From Dipetalonema caudispina (lineage: Eukaryota; Nematoda; Chromadorea; Rhabditida; Onchocercidae), in NCBI GenBank assembly GCA_013365325.1, contig JABVXV010000020.1, positions 248,001-312,000 of the forward strand: DNA of 64,000 nt. Reading direction: 5' to 3'. The translations under genes were made by a program, and so were the position numbers. The notes beneath the pieces are model-generated. The model searched no databases. It had not been told where the DNA came from and saw only the letters and a program-made list of their open reading frames with translations. Positions 1 through 15,000 of this stretch are shown here, piece by piece (the stretch's first letter is position 1; every line of letters begins with the position of its first letter).

Positions 1-729
1 AGTGGTTCCATCAAGCCATCATAGCTATTGTCATTCTGGTCCTTTTTATGGCCCATCATTGCATTTACCCAATTAATGTTTCATCGTTATGAATCCATGT
101 TAATCTAAATGAATCAATGAATCGTTGTCTATTTCTTGTTCATATTCTCTGATTATATATTAGACTTCAGAAGATCATTTAATAATCAATATTTTGATAA
201 TGATAATCAACATTATCAGAATTAATTGGCCATTAACCTCTAAATATATTACTATAGGCTCTTCATTATCAATTCAAAATTTGCACATGAAATTAGCGGT
301 TTTTTCTTTTTTTTTTTCTTTATGATATTAATAAATGAAAGTATTCAAAATATGCCATATTTATTACAGAAATTTAAAAAACAGTACAATTAATTAAAGC
401 AAACAAATAGTCAAATGTTTATCATTTTAACGAGTGTAATTCTCAATTTAATTTTTATCTCTAAAATTTTTTTTTAATGATGAACAAATTATGATTGTAA
501 ATACTGAATGTATTATTACTACTGCTGATCATATCGAATTGATCCATGTAATCCTGGAATACAACAAAAAAAAAGTATATTTCACTGAATACATATTGCC
601 AATTTGCAATTTGAAGTGATTTAGATTAACAGAAAGAAGGGACAATTTTTTAATCATTAAAAAAATAATTCGTTTTCAGTTAACACCTGAAAAACTCTTA
701 ATAATCTTATCCGAATGAAGTATATGAAA

Positions 730-767
730 AGAAAGAGAAAGAGAAAGAGAGAGAGAGAGAGAGAGAG
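730..767. repeat. GA/GAAA microsatellite
   Basis: A purine tract begins as GAAA units and continues as about ten pure GA dinucleotides. It is a simple-sequence repeat with no sign of coding use. Confidence 0.9.
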
Positions 768-2058
768 CAAGGAGATAAAGGTGCACCTGCTTCCTTAATA
801 TCCGTTATTCAACATCACTTCAATCAATCCATCCATGATATCCCGTATTTTTCTATTAATAATAATATCATTTCTGATTCTTCATGCATACACCAACAAA
901 GACCACTTAAGTACCACTTAATTTGGGAATTTTTTTTTTTATATATGTAGTCAAATATACGCGATATTGAAGTGAAAGAATTGTTAGCTAATTTATAATT
1001 AACTCATACTAATTATAATGAACGATTGGTTTTCTATTTTTATTTCCTTAAAAAAGAATGATTAAAATTGTTTAGTAAATAAAATGATACAAATTTAATA
1101 ATTTTTAATTAAAATACATCAATGATTTACGAACAACAACCAAAATGTAAACAACAGAACAGTTATGAGGTATAATTGTTACCAAAATAGGAAAGTATGT
1201 ACCCATCAATCCTTGAGTGCATGGGAATTGTACAATCAATTTAGATGAAACATGACCTATGGTACCAGGAGGTCTGTCTAATCAATCGCTTATCCTTAAA
1301 TTACGCTCAATTTCTTCTTGCACATATGGTACCAATGATAAAATCGGTGAAGCATTGAATGACAAATGATGAATTTATAATTTGTCTTACCTTCTTGAGA
1401 ATTATTTAATACTAATTAAAATTAAAATAATTTATAAACTCGACTTTCTTTGAGGTTATTAATTTGATGAAATTTAAATAATTTAGAATGACAACTTCAT
1501 GAGCAACTTTCAATAATTTGAGCAATTTGTAGATTTTCCTAAAAATTATTTTTCCTGTGTCTGTGTTTTAATAAATTCATAATTTAAAAAAAAAAAAAAA
1601 AAAAAAGAAAAGAAAATGTCATAATTGTTTTATTCATATCAGCCAATGTTTAAAAGTTTCAATAAAATTGATTTGATCAAATAACATTAACCAATGATCA
1701 ATGATAAATAGATTGTTAGTTATTGGAGCAATGGACTACTGACCTCTGAATGGTTTATTTTAATTCAATTGTTGTTTTTTGAATTTTACGCCGTTATTAT
1801 GCGAAAGATGGCTAGCAACAGCTCGATAATGAGGCCAACTATTATTATTATTATAACACACTCTCGTGCGAAAGAACCATAGCGCAGCATGTGGTAAAGG
1901 TAAAGGTAAAGGTAGGATGAATGTCTATATCTCATTGTTGCCACCCATTAAATTGATTCATTGTAGTATTAAAAAAAAAAAAAAAATTTTTTTTTTAAAT
2001 CAAACTTTTTTTGCTTATAAAAATATATTTTAGATTTGAGCATAATAATTCAACTCGT

Positions 2059-2100
2059 AAATTACAATTCATGCATTTATGCAATGCATAGTTGTAATTT
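2059..2100. repeat. Short imperfect hairpin
   Basis: Arms AAATTACAA and TTGTAATTT pair perfectly, as do inner ATGCAT and ATGCAT. They are separated by a small internal loop (TTC against AG) and closed by a 7-nt loop. The stem is about 15 bp, shorter than a typical microRNA precursor. The function is unknown. Confidence 0.5.
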
Positions 2101-3659
2101 AAAAGAAACAATTTAGTTGTTTCCAATTTTGAAATTTAAACTTAGATAAGATTGAACTAATAGTAATTTAATTAATACAATTCTATTCATATCATATCCT
2201 GTTATTTCTCACAAAATGTAAATTTAACGTATGATTGATGATCTCAATCATTGCTTAATTTTATCAAAATAACAGATAATATTAAATACTAATTTAATTG
2301 ATAGCTTCCACATTACAATGTTAAATGCTATTGCATAGTTTTCATCATTTGTACACTCTGATCAAAATAAATATCATAACTTTAATAAAATATTGTTATT
2401 AATATTTATATGAAAAATCATCAAATATTTATTATTTAAAAGTCAAAATGAAATGATTTAATCAATAATTCTGATCGGTATATCATCAATTCATGCATCA
2501 TTGAAATACAGAATCATAGTAAGACATAGCAAGGAAAACAATTTATGCTAGATCATAATTAGTAAATTGCGTCATTTCTGATCGAATCTTACCATTTCTC
2601 TTGTTACAATACGTTTCATGGAATTGCTTCCTTCTGTCTGCTCTATCCAAATTTGCATCAAAATTTGAATAATTACAGATATAAAGAACATTTATAGTGC
2701 ACTATGCAATTTATGTGATATGATTGTGCATTACGCAATTTAGCGCTGCACGAAATGATGTACAATGAATGCAAGCATCTGCAGTATTTTTCACTAATTT
2801 ATTTATTACTTATTGCACTTAACACCTGAAGAAGAAAAAAATATTACTACAATCAGGTCAAGCTGTTATGATAGAAAATAAACAATTTTAATTTTACCAG
2901 AAAATAAATTTTTAATAAAACAACAATTTTACTCAAAAGCATTACTATGTAACAAAATATTAGTGTTCCATAAAGAAATTTTAATCATTTAAAACATACA
3001 AAATTCTTAATAGCAATTTATTAATTGATTTTAAAATTTTCAAATATTATATATTCCATGGTAATCGCAAAAAAGATATCATGCAACATTTGCCGATCTG
3101 TTCACTTATGTATCTAAAATGGAAAATATCGCTTGTTAATGAAATGTTCCTTGGGATTAAAACATTGTCAAAATGACAAGAATGTAAAAATGCTATTCTG
3201 TTGGGTATGATTGAAAATAAGATTTACCATTGTGCACACCTGCGATATATATTATTATCATAATTATAATGTTTATAAGAAGAAATGCGCTAAAAATAGT
3301 ATGCAAAATTAATTAGCATAATCAATGGACTAAATGTATTTTGATAGTTATTGGTGAGCTGTCATTGTTCGTTAAAAAAAACTTTCGAAATATTTTTTTT
3401 AATTTTGCATTTTTGAAACTTTTCAAGGAACTCTAATTCTAAAAATTTAACACAACTGTAATAGTGATAAGGAGAGAATTGGTACTAAAGAATTATCCAA
3501 TTGCAATACGTTGAAGCATAGGTAAAAGGACAAAAGATACGGTACCACGTAGTAGAAAATGAAATAAACTAACGTAGAAAGCTTAAAAGTTATTTTAATT
3601 AAATGTTGAAGTTTTTCTTCTTATTGATTATTCCATTATTAGCAAAGATCAAAGTAAAA

Positions 3660-3661
3660 CT

Positions 3662-3700
<39 letters not shown>

Positions 3701-3706
3701 TCCTCT
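3660..3706. repeat. CT microsatellite
   Basis: A pyrimidine tract consisting mainly of CT dinucleotides with one CCC interruption. It is a simple repeat in non-coding DNA. Confidence 0.9.
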
Positions 3707-5146
3707 TAGTTTTTAATTCCATGATTTGTTAGGAAGTACTTCATTACTCATTACTCATCATTATCTGTCCTGTAAGTAATGAGTCATTCTTTGATTAGTC
3801 TATATTTATTGCAAGGCTCATTCATCAAAATATACATTCTTCTCATTGGTGGTGATTGAATATATCGTTAATCCTGTTTGATCATTCATGTGTCATTATC
3901 ATCATATTCCAGCGACCCTTTGACCTTTTAATTTTCTCTATAAAATTAGAATTTTATTATTTCATATATTTGATGACTTGAATTTTTCAATCATTTTATT
4001 TTTGTAGCATGAAGTCCACGAAGTATTATCAACTTATCAATTAAACATCACTGCAAGACATTTTTCCATCATTTGTTGAATTCTTAATTGCTAAAGTGTT
4101 TTTCATTGTCATTAAATTGCATTGTTTCGGTTTTCATTCCATTTCATTGAAGTTTAAATTTCAAACTTCGGAATATCAAAAGAAAATTTTTGAAATGTCA
4201 ACAGAATGATAATATGAAAATACCATTCGAAACAATTAAAAATTTTGTATACGCTACCAAATGATACCATTTAGTTTGATTAATGTTTTTCACTTGCACT
4301 TCTTTTTGCTTTTAACATTTCTTTTCAGAAACATTTGCGCTAACAATTGCAATACAAAATTCATTAGAACTATACAAATATCACCTATCCTATACTTTTC
4401 CTAAATTTTTATGAAAATTTCGAAAAAATTACTGTCGACTTCTAAATGTTTAAATTTTTTGTAATTTTTTTTGCAATGAAATTATGAAAAGAGATTTTTC
4501 CATCAACAGTAAAGGTTGCGTGATTCGTGTAACGTGTACTGCATACGTAATGGTAGCAAAATTTCTTCGACCTACTGCAAATAGTATTCTTCTTTGAAAT
4601 ATTAGGGAAAAAAGAAAAAAACCATGTTGTGGAAAATTTGAATTGTTAGGGAACTTTATTCGTTGAAATCTTATTCATTAATCAGTTTAAATTCATAAAC
4701 CATGAAAAACTAAGTGAAACACTCATATAATTTATAAGTGAGGATTTATAATAAGGCGAAAGATACAGAGCTGAGAAATGTTGCAAATTCATACTATGAC
4801 AAACAAAAGTAACAAAAAGTTAATAATTAAATATTCTTTTCAAATTTCAATATTGAATAGTAAGTTTATTTTTACAACGACAATTTCCAACAATATGCTA
4901 AAGAATTATCATTTCTAAAGTGACTAGCTATCTTTTTCGCAGAAATTTCACTTTTATTAACGATTAATTAAAAGTAGCTGATGCACAATACAAATTGACT
5001 AAATTTTTTCTATCTTTTCAAAATTTTTGTTATTCTAAAACCATGAGATTAATTATTTTTAAAATTTTGACATTTCATAAATTTCTGATATTTTTAAATT
5101 TACTATGTATTGATTTCGGTTTTATATATTAAAAACATATCAGCTA

Positions 5147-6017
5147 TCACAATACATAATCAGTTCGTTGAAACCGCGCAATCTCGGTGAAACTTAAGGA
5201 AGATGAAGAATAAGTGGAGGATGTATTTGACGATTCATTTTCAGATTTCACCATCGTATTACTGGGATTAAATGAGGTTGGCGATTTATAATAAAGAGAA
5301 GAACTATTAGCATGAGAAGATTGATAGTAAAAAGGTTCATTATTACAAGCAAATTGACAGATACCGGTCGTCTGATCTGGTAAAGAAGGATAGTGATTTT
5401 CTTGTGAGAAACATGGATTATCAAGACAGTTCCGCGATTCTTGGTTGCTATTTAATGGTTCGAATGGTTTATCGCAGGTACCTTGAAGCAGGTCTTGCAA
5501 ATGCTTAATATACCGGGCTGCTTCACGAAGTGTTTCTACTTTACTCAGTTTCTTGCTGGTTGCTGAATGTGGTACCCGATCACGAAGATGTATGAATCCA
5601 AGATTTACCTGAAGTGCAAATGATTTTCTTTTTATTAGCACTTTTAACATCAATTCTTTCTTATTTAGAATTACTTTAAATTCCCTCTTTTTGTTTGTAA
5701 TTTCCGAAAATTCATTTTTTGTCCAATAAGAGGTGAAAGCATTTTAATTGACAAATCAAAGAAAATTTTTAATTTCAAACTATAAATATATGAAACAGAA
5801 AACAAAAAATTAAGTTAAAGATTTAAGATAAAAATTGATAAAGAAGAAATTTGACCTGTTGGACACGTTTCCGTTCTCGCTCATTTCTCCTCAACACCTG
5901 ATGTGGTAATTTCGTCGCTGCACCACCAACTTTTGACTTTCTCAATCGTATCCGATTTGTAGGATTATTACTAATAGCAGTATTAGACATTGTGTTGAAT
6001 GCATTTCGCATCCTCAT
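5147..6017 (-). CDS. Achaete-scute-like bHLH transcription factor
   Basis: Two exons, 6017-5856 and 5608-5147, join in phase 0 across a GT-AG intron (donor CAG|GTCAAA, acceptor CACTTCAG) and encode about 207 residues. An in-frame TAA directly precedes the chosen ATG, which supports the start. Exon 1 supplies the basic region ([12 protein letters not shown], about residues 43-54). Exon 2 supplies the helix-loop-helix (begins [13 protein letters not shown], then [20 protein letters not shown], to about residue 96). The NERERxRVxxVN basic region followed by K(K/L)SKVETLR is the signature of the achaete-scute (ASCL) class, which binds E-boxes as a heterodimer with an E/daughterless protein and drives neuronal fate. 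The remaining C-terminal part is rich in Ser, Asn and Tyr and ends in [15 protein letters not shown]. Which nematode paralogue (hlh-3, hlh-6 or hlh-14 type) this is cannot be decided here. The gene is isolated in a gene-poor region, typical of a developmentally regulated factor. Confidence 0.92.
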
Positions 6018-9000
6018 TTAATGTACCTATACGGTACTTAATGACAGTTAGTAAGGATGAAAATTCAGTAACAGCTTTTGGCTGATAATAACACAACAGA
6101 GGATAATCTGAAATAATAAAAGTGAAGTAATTTCGTAAGAGAACCAATTGTATTTTGGATTTTACTAAATTTTGTTTAGATTAGTACTTTGATATGCTAT
6201 TTAACGGTTTGCTGTTTATAGTTAAGCTACCAAAAGTTACAGAAATATCTGACAATTTTAAATATCTTAAATACCCTTTTATTAAATGAGATTTAATTTA
6301 TCAAACGATAAACACCTACATATAATCCAATCAACTGATAAAAATATTCTAAATTCTGATGACGAAATTGCATCTATAAAAATATCGGTTACATTTCGAT
6401 TTTTTAAATGATCACTTGAGGAATTAAACTATTAAATTTAATGAAAAAGAATTAGGAAAAGCTAAGGTAAATAGTAAATAGGTAATAGAGGAGTAAATAG
6501 TAGAATCGCTCAGGTCAACCGGGGAGTGAACCGTTTCACGATGAGCTTCATGGAAAGATGACCGGTGATGACTGCAACTGGCGCAGTTTGGAAGACAACC
6601 ACGCCCCTACCGTTCGTGTACCCTTTTGATGGATTACCATATGCAAACGTCCTGCGATTGCCTTTTACTTGCAATATAAATCGACTATTTGTTTATTTAT
6701 ATTTGCTTGGTAATTAAATATTCAAACAAGAAAAAAAAAAAAAAAAAATGACATTTTGAGTCTTTTTTTATCAATTTGGCTATTTTAGGACGAAAAAAAA
6801 ATGATATTTACCTAAGGTTAATTGTTATGTTTTTTTCCATTATCATCCTATGCTAATTGAAATTTAGCCGAAATATTTAAAAATCATGCAAAAATTAGCA
6901 TGAAATTTATTCGTCGAGATAGTTTTCGAGATTAAAAAAAAGAGGATTAGTTATATCAGAAATACATTGCTTCAATTTATTATTTAAGTTAATATTAACT
7001 TATCACTGATGAAATGGCCAATTATTCGATCAAATAGAACAAAGTAAAAAACTGAAAATTTCGAAGATATTGAATAATAACAATATTATTTTACTTTTTT
7101 TCGGAGAAGGACAATGAATCATAAGAATGGATTAATTTTAAGCTAAAAAAAATTTTCTTTTTTCTTAAAATATGACTCATAAAAGCTTAAGCACAATTGC
7201 AGTAATTTTCTTCCAGTTTCCTTTCCCGATCGAGCATCATTTCAAATAAATTGCACACGTATATTGTCTTTCTTTTGCGGGTTACATAGGCTGTAATTTG
7301 CATAGCAACTGCATTTTTGTCATAATCATAATGCAGAAGACTCGATGATAAACCTTAGTGAGAGTAACAATTAGTTTGAGTTGAATTCGGAACACTCAAA
7401 AATACGTTGTAAGAGAAAGGTCATTGAAAAGAGTTATCATATCAGAGTATATTTTATTTCCGCATTGCACTACCCTCTCTTTTTTTTTTTAAGTAATTAA
7501 ATTCGAATTTATCATACTCTATTAGCAACAACAACTTCTTCAGAGGGGGAATTATGTATTGTTAATTCCATTACGTTTTATTAACAAGCTTAAAGCAGCT
7601 AATCTAATTAAATTGAAATTACGGTAAATCTAATTACAATGTATCTTATTACCTGTATTATGAATGCTTAGTGAAAATGACTAAGATATTTCAATTGTAT
7701 GCATTTAGACTTGCAATGCTAATTCACTGTGCAACAAATGAATTCAATTTTAATTTGATGAAATTAAGACTAACTTCATGGATGGAGAAAAGAGCAGATG
7801 TCATCCTGATTATTGACAGATCCGAAGCATAAGAGGGTTAGGGACACTGTCATCCGAACAACTGTGATCGCGCTTGCCAAACAATTTGGCGACCTATTCA
7901 TGATACATTTTCTTTACAAACATGTTAAACCACTGCCTCAACTGCAATAAACTGATTTTTAAAAGCAAATGATCAATACCAAACATTTAAAACTTACACT
8001 TTACTTGGTCAATGTCCATCCTAGAGACGTTTGATTAGGTGAAAGATTGATTTTTGATCAAACGATAAACAATAGAAGTGCCGAAAATTTGTTACATATG
8101 ATTAAGTGAAATATTTGTCAAAATTAAGTTATGAAATACTATCGATGTTTATTTTTCTGTTGAGGAAAATATTTTTTTAAGTGTCACATTTTAGCTTGCT
8201 AGGAAGCTTGTGCTGATTCTGTAGAAATAGAAAGCTTAATCGATAATTAATTAAAAAGGAAAATCAAACAGTGATGCTATCATCATTTTCTATATACAAT
8301 TAGACCCGATTTTCACAAGTCTTTTTGTCTGCCATTATTCAATTTTACTTCAAATTTTGCGAAAATTCATTTGCAACCTAAGCCCAATAATGTTGAATTA
8401 TTTAAAGCAACATATCGAATTAAAGCAAATAATCTAATCGTCCAAAATGAAATGAAATGAATGAATTATTGAATTAATCTGATGAATTGTTTATGAATGA
8501 ACGATTTATCTCTTAGCTCTATAGCATAAATTCAATAAAGAAACTGTAGATAAATGTATTTTCAAACATCTGCAGATTTTTTGAAAATTTTATTCAAAAA
8601 AAACCAGTTCTTCTGGATTGCGTGTTAAGAGAAGAGAAGAAAAAGGTATTCGATGGGACAAATATGTCATTTATAAAACAATGTAAATCTTCACACTTTC
8701 TAGAAACCACCATCATTGTTCAATCCAATTATTTCTATTATTTACTCTAAAATTCCCTCCTATAGCCTTCTCATTCAATTGCACAATTTATAATTTACAA
8801 TTTATCTCAATTTTTTAAACATAATGTTATTTAAAATTCTTTGTTTTTTAAATTTGAATTTTTTTCCAACTGCCTTTACAGTATGTCTTTGATAGAGTGA
8901 TTAGTTTAATTAATTTAAGTTTTGAATATTCTCAGAGATAATTTTATAACTGATGCACTCATCTTTGGTTTCAAAAAGATTTACTACGTAAACACGTCAT

Positions 9001-12000
9001 AATTATACGTCTCTCACGTAGTCAGTATTCATATTCATTGTAAATAACTAATAGAAGTAAAAGTGATTGACAAAAAAGAAAAGAAAAATATATGCTTAAA
9101 TTTGGGAGAAAAAATTTTTATTTTCAAGGATTTCAACTGATTGCTTTTTTTTTTTCTACTTATGCTTTTTTGGTCACGTGCCGAAAAAAGGTTTGTCAAA
9201 GTCAAAGGATGCCGCAACAGGTTGTCAAAGCCATTTCCATTTTGATCATGCGTGACGAACGCTTCTGCAATCCATGATGGGTTTTTCTTAGATGGATTAA
9301 TGAAGAAATAAACAATTCTCCGCCAAAAATTACTATTTACATGAAATTATATGCCTTATGTGCTATCAATCTGAAAAAAGTTGAAATTAAAAATTTGAAA
9401 TCAATGGTGGTTTAGGGCATAATAATTTATAACAAGGTAATTATTAGTAGAATAATTGTTAGGAAAAATACGGTTTGTGACCAAAATCATAATGAATAAT
9501 AATATAAAAATGGAAAAGAAGAATTAAAATACAAATTCAAGAAGTGAAGTAATTATCTCAAAAGTACCAATTGATATTGAATAAAATAAACTTCCTAATG
9601 ACAATTATAGGAACAGCAATATCCTTAACAATAAGAACATAATTATAAGCATTGATGATGATGGAAATATATATCATATCGCTTGTTCATGCTTTCCGGA
9701 TCATGTTACACAGCAGGACCCGACGATAACTATATGGCGGCAACTGAATCTCGGATAAGCTGTAGAAGCTCAATCATTAATGAATTGTCGATAGGTTGGA
9801 TATGCTTTCGATACAGGTAATACATCAAATGTGCGAAATTGATAACTAAGGCTAGAATAATAGATCATTTTAGGAAGTAAATAATATTTTTGCAATGAAT
9901 ATAAATGCATAAAATATCGTCTTATAATTGAAATATTTTTATGATAAATTTATTGCATTGTTGGTACTTTATCGACAAATAATTTATTTGCAAAAAAAAT
10001 TTAAAATGTTAAAAAATTTTTCTGTTAAAATTAAAAATGGATTTGTTTAATTGAAAATTAGCTTCAAGTTTTAGTTGCCATTAATTCTACTGTAACAAAT
10101 TGCAGTATTTCAAGATATGCAAATTTATCTGTCTGATGAAAACTGCTCAAATTCATTAATGATATCAATCGATCAGCATATAATTAGCATGGAATTGTTA
10201 ATGAATGTGTTCCACCTCGTTAACAAGTCATAAATTTTGAGTGAATGAGCGCCAAAATGTTGTCTACTCATTCCAAAAATGTTGAACCACATATCAATTA
10301 ATGTATAATTGAAATGAATAATGAATATGATGGAGTAATGGTAGACACAGCAGTCTCTTGAATGAATTACAATGATAATTCTGATCAAAAATTTACAATT
10401 GTCATACATTTCTTCCATAAACTTTGACCTCTTCTTGTATAAGCAGCATAGTTTTTAAAGGAAAGGGGAAAAAAAAAAGAGAGAAATACTAAATTCCATA
10501 ATTTCGAGTTGTTTGATGATTAGAATATGAATTGTTAATATCAAATAATAAATATCCAAATATAAGTTTATAAAGTGTGTGTGAGTCTGTTTTTTTTTTT
10601 TTTTTTTTTTTTAAATAGTTTTCTATGAGGACAACTAATTCACCGTGTTTAGTCTGTAAGGTCATGAAGAAAGCAAGTGATTGGAATCACCTGCTCATTA
10701 AGCATCTTATTAGGCGGGAAAATCTACAAAAGGTCAACAAGGTCAAGCTGTTCTTTGTTTGCTACCATAATTAGATGGCTAAATCAGGTGCACTGAGCGC
10801 CAATAATTTTAGAAACTAGGTTTCTTTAATTCTAGTAGGGCACAGAAAAAAGAAATGGAACAATTTTTTTTTTTTACGATAATGAAACTTGTTTGTTTAT
10901 ATTTCAATAAGTTGAATGATTTACCTGTTTGCCCAATTATTATCACAATGATGTTAACAACATTAAAAGCATCAAATAAATGGCATAAACGTAAATGAAA
11001 CAAGCATAATTTGTTTTTTCTCATCAAATTATAAAATTTATTTTTAATTATAGTTGCTGACAGTCGTAATTTTCAACTTTTTGATGATTTTTATCTTTTT
11101 GCTTAATTTTTATCCATAAAATTTTTTTTTCTTCTTTTTATTAATATTTCAGTTAAAATACCATTCATTATTTCAATTATTTGTTGCAAACTTTGAAATG
11201 CTAGAAAAAACAGATTTGTTCATTTTGAAAAAATCAGAATACTTTAACTTTGCGTGAATTTTCGTGAAAAATAAACGATATAAAGAAAATTGTGTTTTGT
11301 GAAATGTTATTTGATGATTTGTCTAAACGAGAAATATTATATGTGATGCTGAACTTTTTGCATAACTTTGGCAAAAAAGTTAATTAATGAAGCTACAGTA
11401 TGACTAAATTTTGAGCAATCATATAAGTGTGTACATTAGAGATGAAGTATATATTCTCTTTTCATCGAAGAAAAATGTCCAAGAAAGAAATAAGCTTCTT
11501 AATTTCATGATTACCAATAATTCCTTTTATCGGCTTCTATGATTGAAATCTATGAATGGAAGCACATAATAATTAGCATATTAATTGCTTCTAGCTCTTT
11601 GAACCATTCAACCAAATATCCTGAAATCAGGTCTTTATGCGGCATTTCTTTATCCTGAAATAAGTGCTAATACTAAAAAAAGCAATTAGATTATTAAGGT
11701 ACTTGGTGATTATCCACTTGCCATAAATTTGCATAAATCTTGTATTAAGAATGATGAGGAAATGAGATGAACGATGTTGAAGAATGGATAGAAAGAGAAA
11801 AGATGTTGTATATGAACAATCTCGAGGAAATTCTCGTTTTTTTTAAATGAAATAAAATTCGTATCCATAATGAATAACTAGAACTTAGACAGCAAGATAA
11901 TATGAATGATGATATTAAATGATTAAAATTAACTGTGCTAGAAATCTAACAATGCTAAGCTGATTTATACTTGAATTCTTGTAATTATGAACTTTGGAAA

Positions 12001-15000
12001 ATTTAGGATTATTTCAACAACCAAAAACGAAAATAATTTGGAAATAAGTATGTTTTCACTTATGATAAATAAAAATTGACAAGCTATTAAAAAAAGTTTG
12101 GAAATGTTTACCAGAGTTTTTCAAATAATCATCGGTATAATTATTATGGATTATTTTGTCCCATTTTTAGGTCAGAAGGATATGCCGAAGAAATCTGATG
12201 GTGACTGAAAAAAATGCTCAGTTCATTGATCCAATTGTCATAATTTCATTTATTGTATTCGAAACTTCCATCAAAATTATGAAAAGAGAAAATATATTTT
12301 TTCGTGACATTGACCTAATGCATTCCAAAATATATCTTCTGAAGTAAGAAATATTGCAATTATAGTCACAGAACTGCTTATCATTTCTTTTAAATTTGCA
12401 TGTTAGAGGAAGAAGACATAGAAGAGAGTAATCAATTGGTAAATGAGTAAGTGATAAAGCAATGCATTTAATTAGATCATAATTAAACTTTAAAAGATAA
12501 GTAAAGAAATTGGGGAAATGAGAAATTATTTGAGCAATTCTTTTCTTCCGTTCCTTACGAAATACGATTTAGATATTTTTGAAAGAATGCTGAGATACAG
12601 AATATTATATTTCGAGAAAAGTAAGCCTTGAAGTATTATCATAAATGTGACAATTGAGGTAAAGATGAAAGTTTGACTGATTGGTTTAATGGATCGTAGG
12701 TTAATTTCAAGAAGAAAAATTAAAACATTTTTGTATCATTTTCTTTGTGAATCAGAATGCATATTCATTGAGTTTCACAATACTTCAAATATTTATAACT
12801 GATTGATATTAATTTCAACGTTAATGAATAACAATATAAACCCCGAAATATTTAGGATTCAGCAAGGAATAAAAATGTTTAGAATAGATTTTTGTCAATT
12901 GTTTACGACGTATTTTTTATTCGGCCTAAATAGCAAAAAATAGAATAAAAATCCAATTAATAACGGTCAAATTGCTTGATTACACAATATGAAATGATTG
13001 TTGCATTTCGGATATTTTGAATGTTGCAATGCCGCAACGTTGAAAACATTGTTCAGGGATCAACTCCCGCAGTGCAAATCACGCAATGGAATATACAGGT
13101 AAGAATCGAGGACATGTCGAGTGGCATCAAAAGATCAATTTGAGGATAGTGAAAAAGATCACCGCACTATGGTAAAAACAATAGCGTCAAGCGTGTATTA
13201 AATGGTCATTACATAATTATAATCTGAGCAGTTAAAAAATGCATCATTGGTTCAGTTAATTTTCTGCAAGGACATTTTCATATCCCTAAAAAAAGTTAGA
13301 CCATTGTTTTTTTCCCTTGATTAGATAAATTTAGGACAGGGGGATTTGAAATACTTGTATTAATTAAAGATCACTCTTGAGTAAAACTGAATTTGACGCA
13401 AGTAATACTTGAACAGCTTTTAAAAAAATGAAATGTTATAAAATTTGGAAATGTATTTGATATTTCCATTATTTAATTAATGTGATAAAGTGGAAATTGT
13501 AAAGGTTGAAAAGAGAAGATGATAAAAACAAAAAAGGAAATTTAAAAGATATTTAAAAACATGAACTGATTGAAAAGATTTTTGAAATGGTTGTATATTA
13601 AAAAAGCTTTCCACTGAAGTCTGATAACTTTGCAGCTTGTTTTAGCCTATACAGGAACTTTTCTATCAATTAAGCTGAAAAGTTTCAAGACTTTCTAGGA
13701 TTCAAAAGTGCCGGAGAGCTGAGAGAGAAAAGACTTAATCAGGGAATCATTCAGATAAGCGTTAATTATGTGGAATGGTTTATCCGTTTAAAGTAAAGAA
13801 TTATCATTTTCTAAAATAGCAATCCTTTTGTAAGGTTTTATAGTGGTCAATTTGCATGATTTTTAGTGCCGTGCCTAAATTGATATGAACGATTCGATCA
13901 ATCAATCGATCAAATTAATCGAAATGTTGTAAATGATCTTCTCGAAATTTTATTCATTTTTCTGCAAGTAGATAGCTTTCTATAGTTGCAAATTGAATTA
14001 GCTATTAGTTATCCGTAAATATCTTCCTCTCATCCCACCAAAGATAATTTCTACGTCACATCTACGACAACCCATTCGTTCTGTTCTTCTTAGCAGATAG
14101 TTCATTGAAACAAAAGATCATCAAGTTATCCACGTTATAGGATATGTGTTCAACGATATGAAAGTAAGACGATTACGATCAATCGATTTTCATCCAATTA
14201 AAAATGCTAACAACAAATTACATCAACCATTGAAATTCAAAAAAGAAAAAAAGGAAAGTCGAGAATGGAGAGAATGTTTCGACAAATCAAAGGATGTTAA
14301 AAATAAAAATATTGAATATTACTACTTCTTGCAAGCATTACTCTCTTCACTCAGATTATCATTATATAAATTACGTATATTATGATATTATTATCAATCA
14401 ATAAGAAAAAATCTGATATGATTATTTCAGATAGATGTATATATTACTGTACACTCTTTGTATCTTTTAGTTTTATCGATGATTTATAGAAATTCATGCT
14501 GTATATGTGTATTAATTGGAAACAATAATCAATTTTCTCACCTTTTTTTTTTTTTTTTTTTCTTCTAAATTATTTTATGTGTGCTTGTCCGTTTTTTATG
14601 AAATAATAAATTTTGTTAAGAAATAATTAAAGTAAATTTTTCATATAAATTAGGAAAAAATGATAATATATTGCTATGGAAGTATGACGTATAACTGCCA
14701 CGTATGTATTAAGTGATAATTCCGTGTAAACAATAAGTAACTATTGGTAATGCATATATAATTAATTATAAGCAAATATAGGTGATTCTTTTATCAACAT
14801 TTCGACTGTCATATTTAAATTTCACTCTATAAACTTTTATGTGATTGACAGAGTAGGAGAGGAATAGGGAAGCAGCATATAGCAGAGAAAAAAATGATAC
14901 GCTGTAAAGTTACACTATACGAACCACTCAATATTATTCGCAATAAAATATATATTTGATTACTGTGAGGAGGTATGGTTAGATCTTAGGGTAAGCATGA

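Larger units (their letters stand above)
1..5146. other. AT-rich intergenic DNA, no gene seen
   Basis: No exon chain or convincing open frame was found on either strand. The stretch holds a GA microsatellite near 730-767, a CT microsatellite near 3660-3706, several poly-A/T runs (for example 1588-1607 and 1970-1997) and a short hairpin at 2059-2100. It lies on the downstream side of the bHLH gene that ends at 5147. A gene with very short exons could have been missed. Confidence 0.6.

Noticed and set aside
14146..14385. 79-codon plus-strand open frame (MFNDMKVRRL...)
   Set aside because: Lys/Glu/Asn-rich composition expected from AT-rich DNA, no recognisable domain, and no splice partners or context.
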